From positions 1-6,332 of the forward strand of contig CAMBSS010000216.1 in assembly GCA_945870465.1 (NCBI GenBank): 6,332 nt of DNA, written 5' to 3'. Source of the DNA: Bordetella parapertussis (GTDB taxonomy: Bacteria > Pseudomonadota > Gammaproteobacteria > Burkholderiales > SG8-41). The notes beneath the pieces were generated by a model, which had not been told where the DNA came from, did not search any database, and was given only the letters and a program-made list of their open reading frames with translations. The translations under genes and the position numbers were made by a program. This document shows, in pieces, positions 1-6,332 of this stretch (its first letter is position 1; the number at the start of each line of letters is the position of its first letter).

Positions 1-282
1 AGCGTAGCGCAGATGAAACAAGTCAACGGCATAGCGCCGAAACGCGGCGTGGCCTCCGGCGCCACGCTGCTGGTTCCCTCCGGCGGCAGCGCCACGCCGT
101 ATCTGCCGGACCTGCCAGCACCGAAGGTGACGGTCGCCAAAGCACCGAAAAAATCCGCGAAGCATGCATCGCGCAAAGGCGGAAAAACCGCCAATAAGGT
201 GGCACGAAAACCCGGCTCCGCCAAAAAAGCCGTTGCGGGCAACGGCTCGAAGAAAATAGTGCTGGCGCAAAAGCCGCGCTGA
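1..282 (+). CDS. mltD: C-terminal end of a LysM-containing peptidoglycan-binding protein, probably an MltD-like lytic transglycosylase (5' partial)
   Basis: The frame is open from base 1 and ends at TGA 280-282, giving the last 93 residues. Residues 1-27 read as the second half of a LysM repeat (SVAQMKQVNGI, then GVASGATLLVP), the module that binds glycan chains of peptidoglycan. Residues 28-41 are a Pro/Ala/Gly linker. Residues 42-93 are strongly cationic: 14 Lys and 3 Arg in 52 positions, with no Asp or Glu. The catalytic part lies outside the window, so the MltD assignment rests on the LysM type and on my recollection that beta-lineage MltD genes precede yejABEF. MltD cleaves glycan strands in the periplasm, producing 1,6-anhydro-muropeptides. 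No second LysM follows, although many MltD proteins carry two or more. It could instead be another LysM protein such as an NlpD-like or generic wall-binding protein. LysM is fairly sure, MltD less so. Confidence 0.6.
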   Translation, partial: SVAQMKQVNGIAPKRGVASGATLLVPSGGSATPYLPDLPAPKVTVAKAPKKSAKHASRKGGKTANKVARKPGSAKKAVAGNGSKKIVLAQKPR

Positions 283-284
283 TT

Positions 285-318
285 GCGCCGCGCGCGGCGT
301 GACGCCACGCGGCGCTTT
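285..318 (+). terminator. GC-rich hairpin, possible weak intrinsic terminator of the upstream gene
   Basis: A perfect 8-bp inverted repeat pairs GCGCCGCG (285-292) with CGCGGCGC (308-315). Inside it GGCG (296-299) can pair with CGCC (303-306). The hairpin starts two bases after the upstream stop codon and is followed by only three T residues (316-318). Position and stem strength suit a Rho-independent terminator, but the short T run makes it weak, so partial read-through into yejA is possible. Confidence 0.4.
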
Positions 319-327
319 CGCTAAACT
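299..327 (+). promoter_or_regulatory. Candidate sigma70-type promoter of yejABEF
   Basis: GTGACG (299-304, 4 of 6 matches to TTGACA) and TAAACT (322-327, 4 of 6 matches to TATAAT) are separated by 17 nt, the optimal spacing. Transcription would begin near 334, at or just before the first possible yejA start codon. The -35 element lies within the hairpin described at 285-315. Both boxes are imperfect and GC-rich DNA yields such matches by chance, so this is a moderate call. Confidence 0.4.
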
Positions 328-333
328 CGCGCC

Positions 334-2148
334 ATGCGCGAACCCTCCATGAATCGCCTGATACGCACGCTGGTCGCCGGTTGCGCTGCTTTGGCGTTCT
401 GCGGTCCGGCCGCCGCCGCCCATGGCATCGCCCTCGGCGCCACGCCGAAATATCCCCCGGGATTCACCCACTTCGATTACGTCAACCCTGACGCGCCCAA
501 AGGCGGCGAACTCTATATGTCCAACCTGGGTTCGTTCGACAAGCTCAATCCATTCACGCTCAAAGGCACTTCACCGGCCGGCATGACCGACCTCATGTTC
601 GACACGCTTGTCGTGCAAAGCGATGACGAACCGCTGAGCATTTACGGCCTGCTCGCCGAGGACATGCAGTTGGCGCGCGACGGCCTCTCGATCACATTCC
701 GGCTCAACGCCAAAGCGCGCTTCTCCAATGGCGACGCGGTCACCGCGGCAGACGTCAAGCATTCATACGACATGCTCATCAGCAAGGCAGCGAGCCCGAT
801 CTACCGCGCCATGCTGACCGACGTGAAAGCCATCGTGACGGTCGACGCGCGTACCGTGCGCTTCGAATTCAAGCGCCGCAACCGCGATCTGCACATGATC
901 GTCGGCCAGCTCGCCATTTTTTCGCGCAAATGGGGCGAGGGAAAGCCGTTCGAAAAAATTACGCTCGAACCGCCGATTGCCAGCGGCCCGTACGTGATCG
1001 ATCGCATGGATCTGGGCAAAAATATCACCTATCGGCGCGACCTCAACTACTGGGCCGCGCAGATACCGGCGCGGCGCGGCATGTATAACTATGACCGCGT
1101 TTCGTTCCGCTTCTACAAAGACGAACTTGTGCGGCTCGAAGCTTTCAAGGCCGGCGAATTCGATTTCAACCATGAAAACGTCGCCAAGAACTGGGCGCGC
1201 GGCTACACGGGACCGAAGTTTGCGCGCGGCGAAATCATCAAGCGCGAACTGACGCACCGCAATCCGCAGGGTATGCAGGGCTATATATTCAACCTGCGCC
1301 GGCCGCTGTTCCAGGACGTGCGCGTGCGCAAGGCGCTCGCACTGGCCATGGATTTCGAATGGATGAATCGCCAGCTTTTCTACAACCAGTACACGCGCAC
1401 CTACAGTTTTTTTACCAACAGCGACATGGCGGCGCGCGAAGCGCCCACCGCCGCCGAGCTCAAATTGCTGGAACCCGTGCGCAACTACCTCGAGCCCGCG
1501 GTTTTTGGCGCGGTCGAACCGCAGCCCACGACCACCCCTCCCAACTCGCTGCGCGAGAACCTGCGCCAGGCGCGCGAGTTGCTGACCGCGGCAGGCTGGA
1601 CGTACCGCGACGGCGCGGTGCGCAATGCCAGGGGCGAACCGTTCGAATTCGAAATATTGATCGACCGCCGCAGCTGGGAACGCGTGGTCGCCCCGTTTGC
1701 GCGCGGCCTTGAAAAACTCGGTATCCAGGTCAGGTACCGCGTGCTGGATGCGGCGCTCTACTCCAAACGCATTGAAGATTTCGATTTTGACATCATGGTG
1801 CACTGGTTTCTGTCGAGCCAGAGTCCCGGCAACGAATTATTTCTGCGTTTCGCGAGCGACAATGCCGACGAAAAGGGATCGCACAACCTGATGGGCCTGA
1901 AAAACCCCGGCATCGACCGCCTCGTGCAGGCGGCACTCACGGCCGAGAGCCGGGACGAGCTGGTGACGGCCTGCCGCGCGCTCGACCGCGCGCTGCTGGC
2001 CGGCCACTACATGATTCCGCACTGGCATAACACCGTACACCGCGTCGCCTACAAGAACCGTTTCGGCATCCCGCAGCAGCAGCCGCTGTATTATCAGCCG
2101 GACGACTGGATGCTCAGGGCGTGGTGGGTCAAACCGGAAGGCCGGTAG
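334..2148 (+). CDS. yejA: YejA, periplasmic peptide-binding protein of the YejABEF ABC importer
   Basis: This is a family 5 extracellular solute-binding protein of 604 residues, the same length as E. coli YejA as I recall it. It should bind an oligopeptide or peptide conjugate in the periplasm and deliver it to YejB/YejE. Subfamily features seen: HFDYVNPDAPKGG (46-58), SDDEP (96-100), PPIASGPY (213-220), AKNWARGYTGPKF (284-296), FNLRRPLFQDVRVRKAL (319-335) and DFEWMN (340-345). The signal peptide has a basic start, a hydrophobic stretch at about 12-23 and a likely signal peptidase I site after the alanines at 26-29. The start is uncertain: ATG 334 or in-frame ATG 349 (599 residues), neither with a clear Shine-Dalgarno. 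The predicted transcript start near 334 would make the first leaderless and give the second a 15-nt leader. It is the first gene of the operon, six bases before yejB. Confidence 0.93.
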   Translation: MREPSMNRLIRTLVAGCAALAFCGPAAAAHGIALGATPKYPPGFTHFDYVNPDAPKGGELYMSNLGSFDKLNPFTLKGTSPAGMTDLMFDTLVVQSDDEPLSIYGLLAEDMQLARDGLSITFRLNAKARFSNGDAVTAADVKHSYDMLISKAASPIYRAMLTDVKAIVTVDARTVRFEFKRRNRDLHMIVGQLAIFSRKWGEGKPFEKITLEPPIASGPYVIDRMDLGKNITYRRDLNYWAAQIPARRGMYNYDRVSFRFYKDELVRLEAFKAGEFDFNHENVAKNWARGYTGPKFARGEIIKRELTHRNPQGMQGYIFNLRRPLFQDVRVRKALALAMDFEWMNRQLFYNQYTRTYSFFTNSDMAAREAPTAAELKLLEPVRNYLEPAVFGAVEPQPTTTPPNSLRENLRQARELLTAAGWTYRDGAVRNARGEPFEFEILIDRRSWERVVAPFARGLEKLGIQVRYRVLDAALYSKRIEDFDFDIMVHWFLSSQSPGNELFLRFASDNADEKGSHNLMGLKNPGIDRLVQAALTAESRDELVTACRALDRALLAGHYMIPHWHNTVHRVAYKNRFGIPQQQPLYYQPDDWMLRAWWVKPEGR

Positions 2149-2154
2149 AAGAAC

Positions 2155-3207
2155 ATGTGGATATACATTGCGAAGCGCCTGCTGCTGATGATCCCGACGC
2201 TGTTCGGCGTGCTGCTGCTGACCTTCGCGGTCATCCAGTTCGTGCCGGGCGGCCCCGTCGACCAGATGGTGCAAACCCTCAAAGGCGGCCAGGGCGGCGA
2301 AGAGGTCGCCGCATCGACCAGCAATATCTACCGCGGCAGCCGCGGCGTCGACCCCGAGAAACTCGCCGAGATCAAGGCGCTCTACGGGTTCGACAAGCCG
2401 GCGCACGAACGCTTTGTCGAAATGCTCGGCCGCTTCGCGCGCTTCGATCTGGGCACCAGCTACTTCCAGCACCAGGATGTGTGGACACTCATCAAGGCCA
2501 AGCTGCCGGTGTCGATCAGCCTCGGCTTGTGGACTTTCTTTCTCACCTACCTGATCTCGGTTCCGCTCGGCATCGCCAAGGCGGTGCGCCACGGCACGGC
2601 CTTCGATCTGGTGACGAGCACCGCCATACTGGTCGGCTATGCGATTCCCGGCTTCGTGCTCGGCGTGGCGCTGCTCGTACTGTTCGGCGGCGGCAGCTTT
2701 CTGCAGCTTTTCCCGTTGCGCGGCCTGACCTCCGACAACTGGAGCCAGCTGGGTCTTGCCGCCAAGGTGACCGACTACCTGTGGCACATCACGCTGCCGG
2801 TCGTCGCTTCTGTGATCGGCAGTTTCGCCGTCACCACCATGTTGACGAAAAACACCTTCCTCGAAGAAATCCGCAAGCAATACGTGCTGACGGCGCGCGC
2901 AAAAGGCCTGTCGGAACGCGCGGTGCTCTACAAGCACATTTTCCGCAACGCCATGATCCCGCTGGTCACCGGCTTTCCGTCGGCGTTCATCGGCGCTTTC
3001 TTCACCGGCAGCTTGCTGATTGAAACTCTGTTCTCGCTCGACGGTCTCGGCCTCTTGTCGTACGAATCGGTCATCAAGCGAGACTATCCGGTAGTCATGG
3101 GCACGCTGTACCTGTTTACGCTGATCGGCCTCGTCACCAAACTCATCACCGACCTCTGTTACGTAATGGTCGACCCGCGCGTGCAATTCAACGAGGCCGG
3201 CAATTGA
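2155..3207 (+). CDS. yejB: YejB, inner-membrane permease of the YejABEF peptide importer
   Basis: This 350-residue permease belongs to the DppB/OppB class of binding-protein-dependent transport proteins; E. coli YejB is slightly longer. Hydrophobic segments lie at about 9-30, 118-142, 152-178, 207-230, 268-290 and 311-337. A large soluble loop between the first and second (about 31-115) is expected in the periplasm. The cytoplasmic EAA-type loop that docks on the ATPase is at 243-269 (YVLTARAKGL, then RNAMIP). The N-terminal RLLLMIPTLFGVLLL and the C-terminal VDPRVQF are typical of the class. It should form half of the membrane channel with YejE. The start ATG follows yejA by six bases, with a purine-rich GGAAGG (2136-2141) and GAAGA (2148-2152) upstream. 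The neighbours make Yej, rather than Opp or Dpp, the firm assignment. Confidence 0.94.
   Translation: MWIYIAKRLLLMIPTLFGVLLLTFAVIQFVPGGPVDQMVQTLKGGQGGEEVAASTSNIYRGSRGVDPEKLAEIKALYGFDKPAHERFVEMLGRFARFDLGTSYFQHQDVWTLIKAKLPVSISLGLWTFFLTYLISVPLGIAKAVRHGTAFDLVTSTAILVGYAIPGFVLGVALLVLFGGGSFLQLFPLRGLTSDNWSQLGLAAKVTDYLWHITLPVVASVIGSFAVTTMLTKNTFLEEIRKQYVLTARAKGLSERAVLYKHIFRNAMIPLVTGFPSAFIGAFFTGSLLIETLFSLDGLGLLSYESVIKRDYPVVMGTLYLFTLIGLVTKLITDLCYVMVDPRVQFNEAGN
3193..3206 (+). promoter_or_regulatory. Ribosome binding site and TTG start codon of yejE
   Basis: GAGG at 3193-3196 sits seven bases before TTG at 3204-3206, a good Shine-Dalgarno distance. The TTG overlaps the yejB stop TGA (3205-3207) as TTGA. 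The first in-frame ATG lies deep inside the protein (residue 169), after the conserved first membrane segment and the periplasmic region, so it cannot be the start. The site supports TTG initiation and translational coupling with yejB. Confidence 0.75.
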
Positions 3208-4268
3208 GCCCGGCACAACCCACCGCGGCACAGGCGCTCGCCACGGTACGCTCGCTGTCGCCGGGCCGCCGCGCATGGCTGCGCTTCAAGGCCGACCGCC
3301 GCGGCTTTGTCAGCCTGTTGCTGCTCGCAGTATTGTTCGCGTTGAGCCTGGGCGCGGAATTTCTGTCCAACGACAAGCCGCTGATCGCGCGCTACGAAGG
3401 CCAGTTCTACTTTCCCCTCTTCAAGACATATCCGGAAAACACCTTTGGCGGCGATTTCATTACGCCGACCGACTATCTCGACCCCTTCATCGCCAATAAG
3501 CTCTCTGCCGGCAGCAACTGGGTAATTTATCCGCCCAACCGCTACCGCTTCGACACGCTGAACTATTTCGCGCCCAGCCCCAACCCGGCGGCGCCATCGC
3601 GCGAAAACCTGCTGGGTACGGACGACCGCGGGCGCGACGTGCTGGCGCGCCTCATCTACGGTTTTCGCCTGTCCGTGCTGTTCGGCCTGGCGCTGACGGC
3701 AATCGGCATGCTCGTCGGTATCCTGACGGGCGCGATACAAGGATATTTCGGCGGCCGCGTCGATCTCGGATTCCAGCGCTTCATAGAGATCTGGGGGTCG
3801 ATGCCCGAACTTTACCTGCTGCTGATCTTCGCCTCGCTGTTCGAGCCAAGCATGCTGTTGCTGCTGATATTGCTGTCGCTGTTCGGCTGGATGGGATTGT
3901 CGGACTACGTGCGCGCGGAGTTTTTGCGCAATCGCAATCTCGAATACGTGATGGCGTCGCGCGCGCTCGGCTTGACCGGACCGCAGATCATGTGGCGGCA
4001 TTTGCTGCCCAACAGTCTAACGCCGGTGATCGCTTTCCTGCCGTTCCGCATGAGCGGCGCGATACTCGCGCTGACCAGCCTCGACTTTCTCGGGCTCGGC
4101 GTGCCGCCGAGCACACCCAGCTTGGGAGAGCTGCTGGCCCAGGGCAAGAACAACCTCGACGCGTGGTGGATATCGCTCACCACTTTCTCGGTACTGGTGG
4201 GGACATTGATGTTGCTGATCTTCATCGGCGAAGGCCTGCGTGCCGCGCTCGACACCCGCAAAGGCTGA
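3204..4268 (+). CDS. yejE: YejE, second inner-membrane permease of the YejABEF peptide importer
   Basis: This 354-residue permease is of the DppC/OppC class, a little longer than E. coli YejE (about 341). After a basic N-terminus (WLRFKADRRG) a membrane segment spans about 33-52, followed by ANDKPL-like SNDKPL (55-60). A periplasmic region rich in aromatic residues runs to about 130. LGTDDRGRDVLARLIYG (137-153) is the class signature before the transport domain. Further membrane segments lie at about 157-180, 203-230, 273-292 and 322-343. The EAA-type ATPase-docking loop is at 248-272 (YVMASRALGL, then RHLLPNS). SLDFLGLGVP (292-301) and PSLGELLAQGKNNL (305-318) match YejE closely. Translation starts at TTG, overlapping yejB by four bases, and yejF begins immediately after its stop. 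The protein should pair with YejB to form the translocation path. Confidence 0.94.
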   Translation: MSPAQPTAAQALATVRSLSPGRRAWLRFKADRRGFVSLLLLAVLFALSLGAEFLSNDKPLIARYEGQFYFPLFKTYPENTFGGDFITPTDYLDPFIANKLSAGSNWVIYPPNRYRFDTLNYFAPSPNPAAPSRENLLGTDDRGRDVLARLIYGFRLSVLFGLALTAIGMLVGILTGAIQGYFGGRVDLGFQRFIEIWGSMPELYLLLIFASLFEPSMLLLLILLSLFGWMGLSDYVRAEFLRNRNLEYVMASRALGLTGPQIMWRHLLPNSLTPVIAFLPFRMSGAILALTSLDFLGLGVPPSTPSLGELLAQGKNNLDAWWISLTTFSVLVGTLMLLIFIGEGLRAALDTRKG

Positions 4269-5867
4269 ATGATGACTGGCGCCCCATTGCTGTCGATACG
4301 CGATCTCTGCGTCAACTTCGGCCCGGCACGCGTGGTCGACGGCATTTCGCTGGACATCACCGCTGGCGAGAAATTTGCGCTGGTGGGCGAATCGGGCTCG
4401 GGTAAGACCGTCACCGCGTTGTCGATATTGCAGCTCAATCAGAATGCAGCCTACGCCGGCGAAATCCGCTGGCATGCGGGCATCCGCGCCGCAGCCGCGG
4501 GTGAAAATCTGCTCGCCTGCGATGAAGCGGGTATGCGCAAAATACGCGGCAGTGAAATAGCCATGATTTTTCAGGAGCCGATGACGGCGCTGAATCCGCT
4601 CTATACCGTCGGCAACCAGATCGCCGAAACCCTCAGACTGCACGAAGCACTGACGCCTGCCGCGGCGGCCGCGCGCGCCGTGGAACTGCTCCGCCGCACC
4701 GGAGTGACCGACCCGGAACGGCGGGTGCAAAGCTATCCGCACCAATTGTCCGGCGGCCAGAGGCAGCGCGCGATGATTGCGATGGCGCTGGCCTGCCGTC
4801 CCAAATTGCTGATAGCCGACGAACCGACTACGGCGCTGGATGTGACGGTGCAGGCGCAGATCCTCGCGCTGCTTGAAGAATTGCAGCAAGAATTCGGCAT
4901 GGCGGTGCTGCTGATCACGCACGATCTGAACCTGGTCCGCCGCTTTGCCACCCGCGTCGGTGTGATGCAGGCGGGCCGCCTGGTGGAAACCGCCGCTACT
5001 GCGACGCTTTTCGCGGACCCGCGCCACGACTACACGCGCCACCTGCTGGCAAGCCGGCCGCAGCGCATGGTGGAACCGGTGGCGGGCGACGCTTCGATAT
5101 TGATGACCGCGGAAAAACTCTCCTGCACCTTCGCAATCAAGCGCGGCTGGTTCCGCCACGACGATTTTCATGCGGTGCGCGATGCGGATATTGAATTGCG
5201 GCGCGGCGAAACACTCGGCATCGTCGGTGAATCCGGCTCCGGCAAGACCACTCTCGGCCTGTCCCTGCTGCGCCTGCAGCGGAGCTCCGGCGCGATCCAT
5301 TTCGACGGCCAGCGGCTCGATGGCATGCCGCAGAATACTTTACGGCCTTTGCGCAAGCGCATCCAGGTAGTATTCCAGGATCCGTTCTCTTCGCTGTCAC
5401 CGCGCCGCACCGTCGAGCAGATCGTCGGCGAAGGACTCCGGCTGCACTTTCCCGAACTTGACGCTGCCGAGCAGCGCGGCCGCATCGTTGCCGCACTGCA
5501 GGAAGTCGGCCTCGAAGAAAACATGCTGGGGCGCTATCCGCATGAGTTCTCCGGCGGACAGCGCCAACGCATCGCAATTGCACGCGTGGTCACACTGCAA
5601 CCGGCATTGCTGCTGCTGGACGAACCGACCAGCGCGCTCGACGCATCGGTGCAGCAGCAGGTGTTGAAGCTGCTCGCCCAGCTGCAGCAACGGCTCGGCA
5701 TGAGTTATCTTTTTATCAGTCACGATCTCGCCGTGATCCGCGCTGTCGCCCATCGCGTGCTGGTGATGAAGGACGGGCGCATCGTCGAAAGCGGGGAAAC
5801 TCAAGCCATCCTCAGTGCTCCCGCGCATCCGTACACGCGCGAACTGCTGGCCGCCGCGGCGGTTTGA
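4269..5867 (+). CDS. yejF: YejF, double-domain ATPase of the YejABEF peptide importer
   Basis: This 532-residue cytoplasmic protein carries two complete ABC ATPase domains in one chain, as E. coli YejF does (about 529). Domain 1: Walker A GESGSGKT (40-47), Q-loop Gln102, signature LSGGQ (160-164), Walker B LLIADEP with Glu185, switch His218. Domain 2: Walker A GESGSGKT (320-327), Q-loop Gln370, signature FSGGQ (427-431), Walker B LLLLDEP with Glu452, switch His485. All catalytic residues are present in both halves, so two competent ATP sites are expected. Each half ends with the peptide-transporter motif YTR-LL ([20 protein letters not shown]). ATG 4269 directly follows the yejE stop; in-frame ATG 4272 has better spacing (seven bases) from AAAGG at 4260-4264, so the true start may be one codon later. 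It is the last gene of the operon. Confidence 0.95.
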   Translation: MMTGAPLLSIRDLCVNFGPARVVDGISLDITAGEKFALVGESGSGKTVTALSILQLNQNAAYAGEIRWHAGIRAAAAGENLLACDEAGMRKIRGSEIAMIFQEPMTALNPLYTVGNQIAETLRLHEALTPAAAAARAVELLRRTGVTDPERRVQSYPHQLSGGQRQRAMIAMALACRPKLLIADEPTTALDVTVQAQILALLEELQQEFGMAVLLITHDLNLVRRFATRVGVMQAGRLVETAATATLFADPRHDYTRHLLASRPQRMVEPVAGDASILMTAEKLSCTFAIKRGWFRHDDFHAVRDADIELRRGETLGIVGESGSGKTTLGLSLLRLQRSSGAIHFDGQRLDGMPQNTLRPLRKRIQVVFQDPFSSLSPRRTVEQIVGEGLRLHFPELDAAEQRGRIVAALQEVGLEENMLGRYPHEFSGGQRQRIAIARVVTLQPALLLLDEPTSALDASVQQQVLKLLAQLQQRLGMSYLFISHDLAVIRAVAHRVLVMKDGRIVESGETQAILSAPAHPYTRELLAAAAV

Positions 5868-5891
5868 GCCGAAAGCAGACTTTCAATCGGC

Positions 5892-5897
5892 TATAAT
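5892..5897 (+). promoter_or_regulatory. Perfect -10 box (TATAAT), likely fabI promoter
   Basis: TATAAT matches the sigma70 -10 consensus exactly, in a 60-nt spacer between yejF and fabI. Transcription would start near 5904 and give a leader of about 24 nt. No good -35 box is found at 16-18 nt spacing; TTTGAG (5863-5868) is the nearest resemblance but lies 23 nt upstream, too far. A short inverted repeat, CGGC (5888-5891) and GCCG (5901-5904), flanks the box. Confidence 0.6.
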
Positions 5898-5911
5898 CAC
5901 GCCGTTATTCT

Positions 5912-5917
5912 GGAGGA
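5912..5917 (+). promoter_or_regulatory. Shine-Dalgarno site of fabI
   Basis: GGAGGA is the strongest Shine-Dalgarno match seen in the window. GGAGG ends 11 bases before ATG 5928, slightly longer than ideal spacing. It fixes the fabI start, which also agrees with the MGFL N-terminus of FabI proteins. Confidence 0.75.
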
Positions 5918-5927
5918 ACGGTCTACC

Positions 5928-6332
5928 ATGGGATTTCTTGCCGGCAAACGCGTACTGATCACCGGGCTCCTCAGCAACCGCTCGATCGCCTACGGAATTG
6001 CCACCGCGATGCAGCGCGAAGGCGCGACTCTCGCTTTCACCTACCAGGGCGAAGGCGTCAAGGACCGTGTATTGAAACTGGCGGCCCAATTCGGCAGCGA
6101 TATCGTGCTGCCGTGCGACGTCGCAAGCGATGAAGAAATAGCCAAACTTTTCGCCGACCTCGGCGCGCGCTGGGACGGTCTCGACGGCATCATCCATTCG
6201 ATTGCGTTTGCGCCGCGCGAAGCGCTGGCCGGCGCCTACCTCGACGGCCTGACGCGCGACGCGTTCCGCGTTGCCCACGAAGTGAGTTCGTACAGCTTCG
6301 CCGCGCTGGCCAAGGCGGCGCTGCCGCTGATG
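5928..6332 (+). CDS. fabI: FabI, enoyl-[acyl-carrier-protein] reductase (NADH) (3' partial)
   Basis: The first 135 residues are present and the frame is open at the window end; E. coli FabI is 262 residues. FabI catalyses the last step of each fatty-acid elongation cycle, reducing trans-2-enoyl-ACP with NADH in the cytoplasm, and is the target of triclosan and diazaborines. Evidence: N-terminal [13 protein letters not shown] with the Rossmann glycine (13), SIAYGIA (19-25) of the cofactor-binding motif, FTYQ (37-40), CDVA (63-66), HSIAFAP (90-96) and SSYSF beginning near 119. The catalytic Tyr and Lys (156 and 163 in E. coli) lie beyond the window. Residue 93 is Ala where E. coli has Gly. The gene has its own -10 box and Shine-Dalgarno, so it is probably transcribed separately from yejABEF, though read-through cannot be excluded because no clear terminator follows yejF. 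Confidence 0.95.
   Translation, partial: MGFLAGKRVLITGLLSNRSIAYGIATAMQREGATLAFTYQGEGVKDRVLKLAAQFGSDIVLPCDVASDEEIAKLFADLGARWDGLDGIIHSIAFAPREALAGAYLDGLTRDAFRVAHEVSSYSFAALAKAALPLM

Noticed and set aside
858..876. 6-bp inverted repeat GCGCTT/AAGCGC with a 7-nt loop
   Set aside because: It is internal to yejA, expected by chance in GC-rich coding DNA, and has no T tract or regulatory context.
1642..1653. Perfect 12-bp palindrome TTCGAATTCGAA, also a tandem 6-bp repeat
   Set aside because: It encodes a Phe-Glu-Phe-Glu stretch inside yejA and is explained by the codons. It is isolated and not in a regulatory position.
763..1803. 346-residue open frame on the minus strand opposite yejA
   Set aside because: It is entirely within conserved yejA coding sequence, with no recognisable domain.
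2121..3023. 300-residue open frame on the plus strand overlapping yejB in another frame
   Set aside because: It is Arg/Pro-rich with no membrane segments or motifs, while the overlapping frame is a clear YejB permease.
1837..3276. 479-residue open frame on the minus strand across yejA, yejB and yejE
   Set aside because: It lies opposite three well-recognised genes, spans their junctions, is full of Arg/His/Gln/Glu as expected of antisense GC-rich DNA, and resembles no family. It is a codon-bias shadow.
4387..5252. Repeated [14 protein letters not shown] segments as a DNA repeat
   Set aside because: They are the Walker A motifs of the two YejF ATPase domains. The similarity comes from ancient domain duplication, not a recent DNA repeat.
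4017..5300. 427-residue open frame on the minus strand opposite yejE and yejF
   Set aside because: Same shadow effect: low-complexity Arg/Ala/Gln/His composition, no recognisable motif, and no ribosome binding context that stands out.
5851..5865. Palindrome CCGCCGCGGCGG followed by TTT at the end of yejF, as a terminator
   Set aside because: It encodes the alanine-rich YejF C-terminus, leaves only a 4-bp stem once a loop is allowed, and has just three T residues. It is too weak to call.

Overview
The window (6,332 nt, GC-rich, roughly 60% or a little more by eye) looks like chromosomal DNA from a betaproteobacterium. This rests on GC-biased codon use, gene content, and the neighbourhood: a LysM/lytic transglycosylase-type gene, then yejABEF, then fabI. 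I recall this arrangement from beta lineages but could not check it. All genes lie on the + strand and are tightly packed. The long minus-strand reading frames are shadows of these genes.

Layout: (1) 1-282 is the 3' end of a secreted peptidoglycan-binding protein, probably an MltD-like membrane-bound lytic transglycosylase. It has the end of a LysM repeat and a very lysine-rich tail. (2) 283-333 is a 51-nt spacer with a GC-rich hairpin and an overlapping candidate promoter. (3) 334-5867 is a complete four-gene ABC importer operon: yejA (periplasmic binding protein), yejB and yejE (permeases) and yejF (double ATPase). Junctions are 6 nt, a 4-nt TTGA overlap, and 0 nt. (4) 5868-5927 is a 60-nt spacer with a perfect TATAAT -10 box and a GGAGGA ribosome binding site. 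(5) 5928-6332 is the first 135 codons of fabI, NADH-dependent enoyl-ACP reductase, cut by the window edge.

Function: YejA should capture a peptide in the periplasm, YejB/YejE form the membrane channel and YejF powers uptake. The E. coli homologue imports the peptide-nucleotide antibiotic microcin C, and an Agrobacterium Yej system has been implicated in taking up peptidoglycan-derived peptides. A wall-degrading enzyme gene directly upstream fits a cell-wall peptide recycling role, but that is inference. FabI is a housekeeping fatty-acid synthesis enzyme with its own apparent promoter.

I found no RNA gene, mobile element, CRISPR array or clearly new system. This is an ordinary core-genome region. 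The points worth a second look concern start codons, a terminator/promoter overlap, the cationic tail and one FabI residue.
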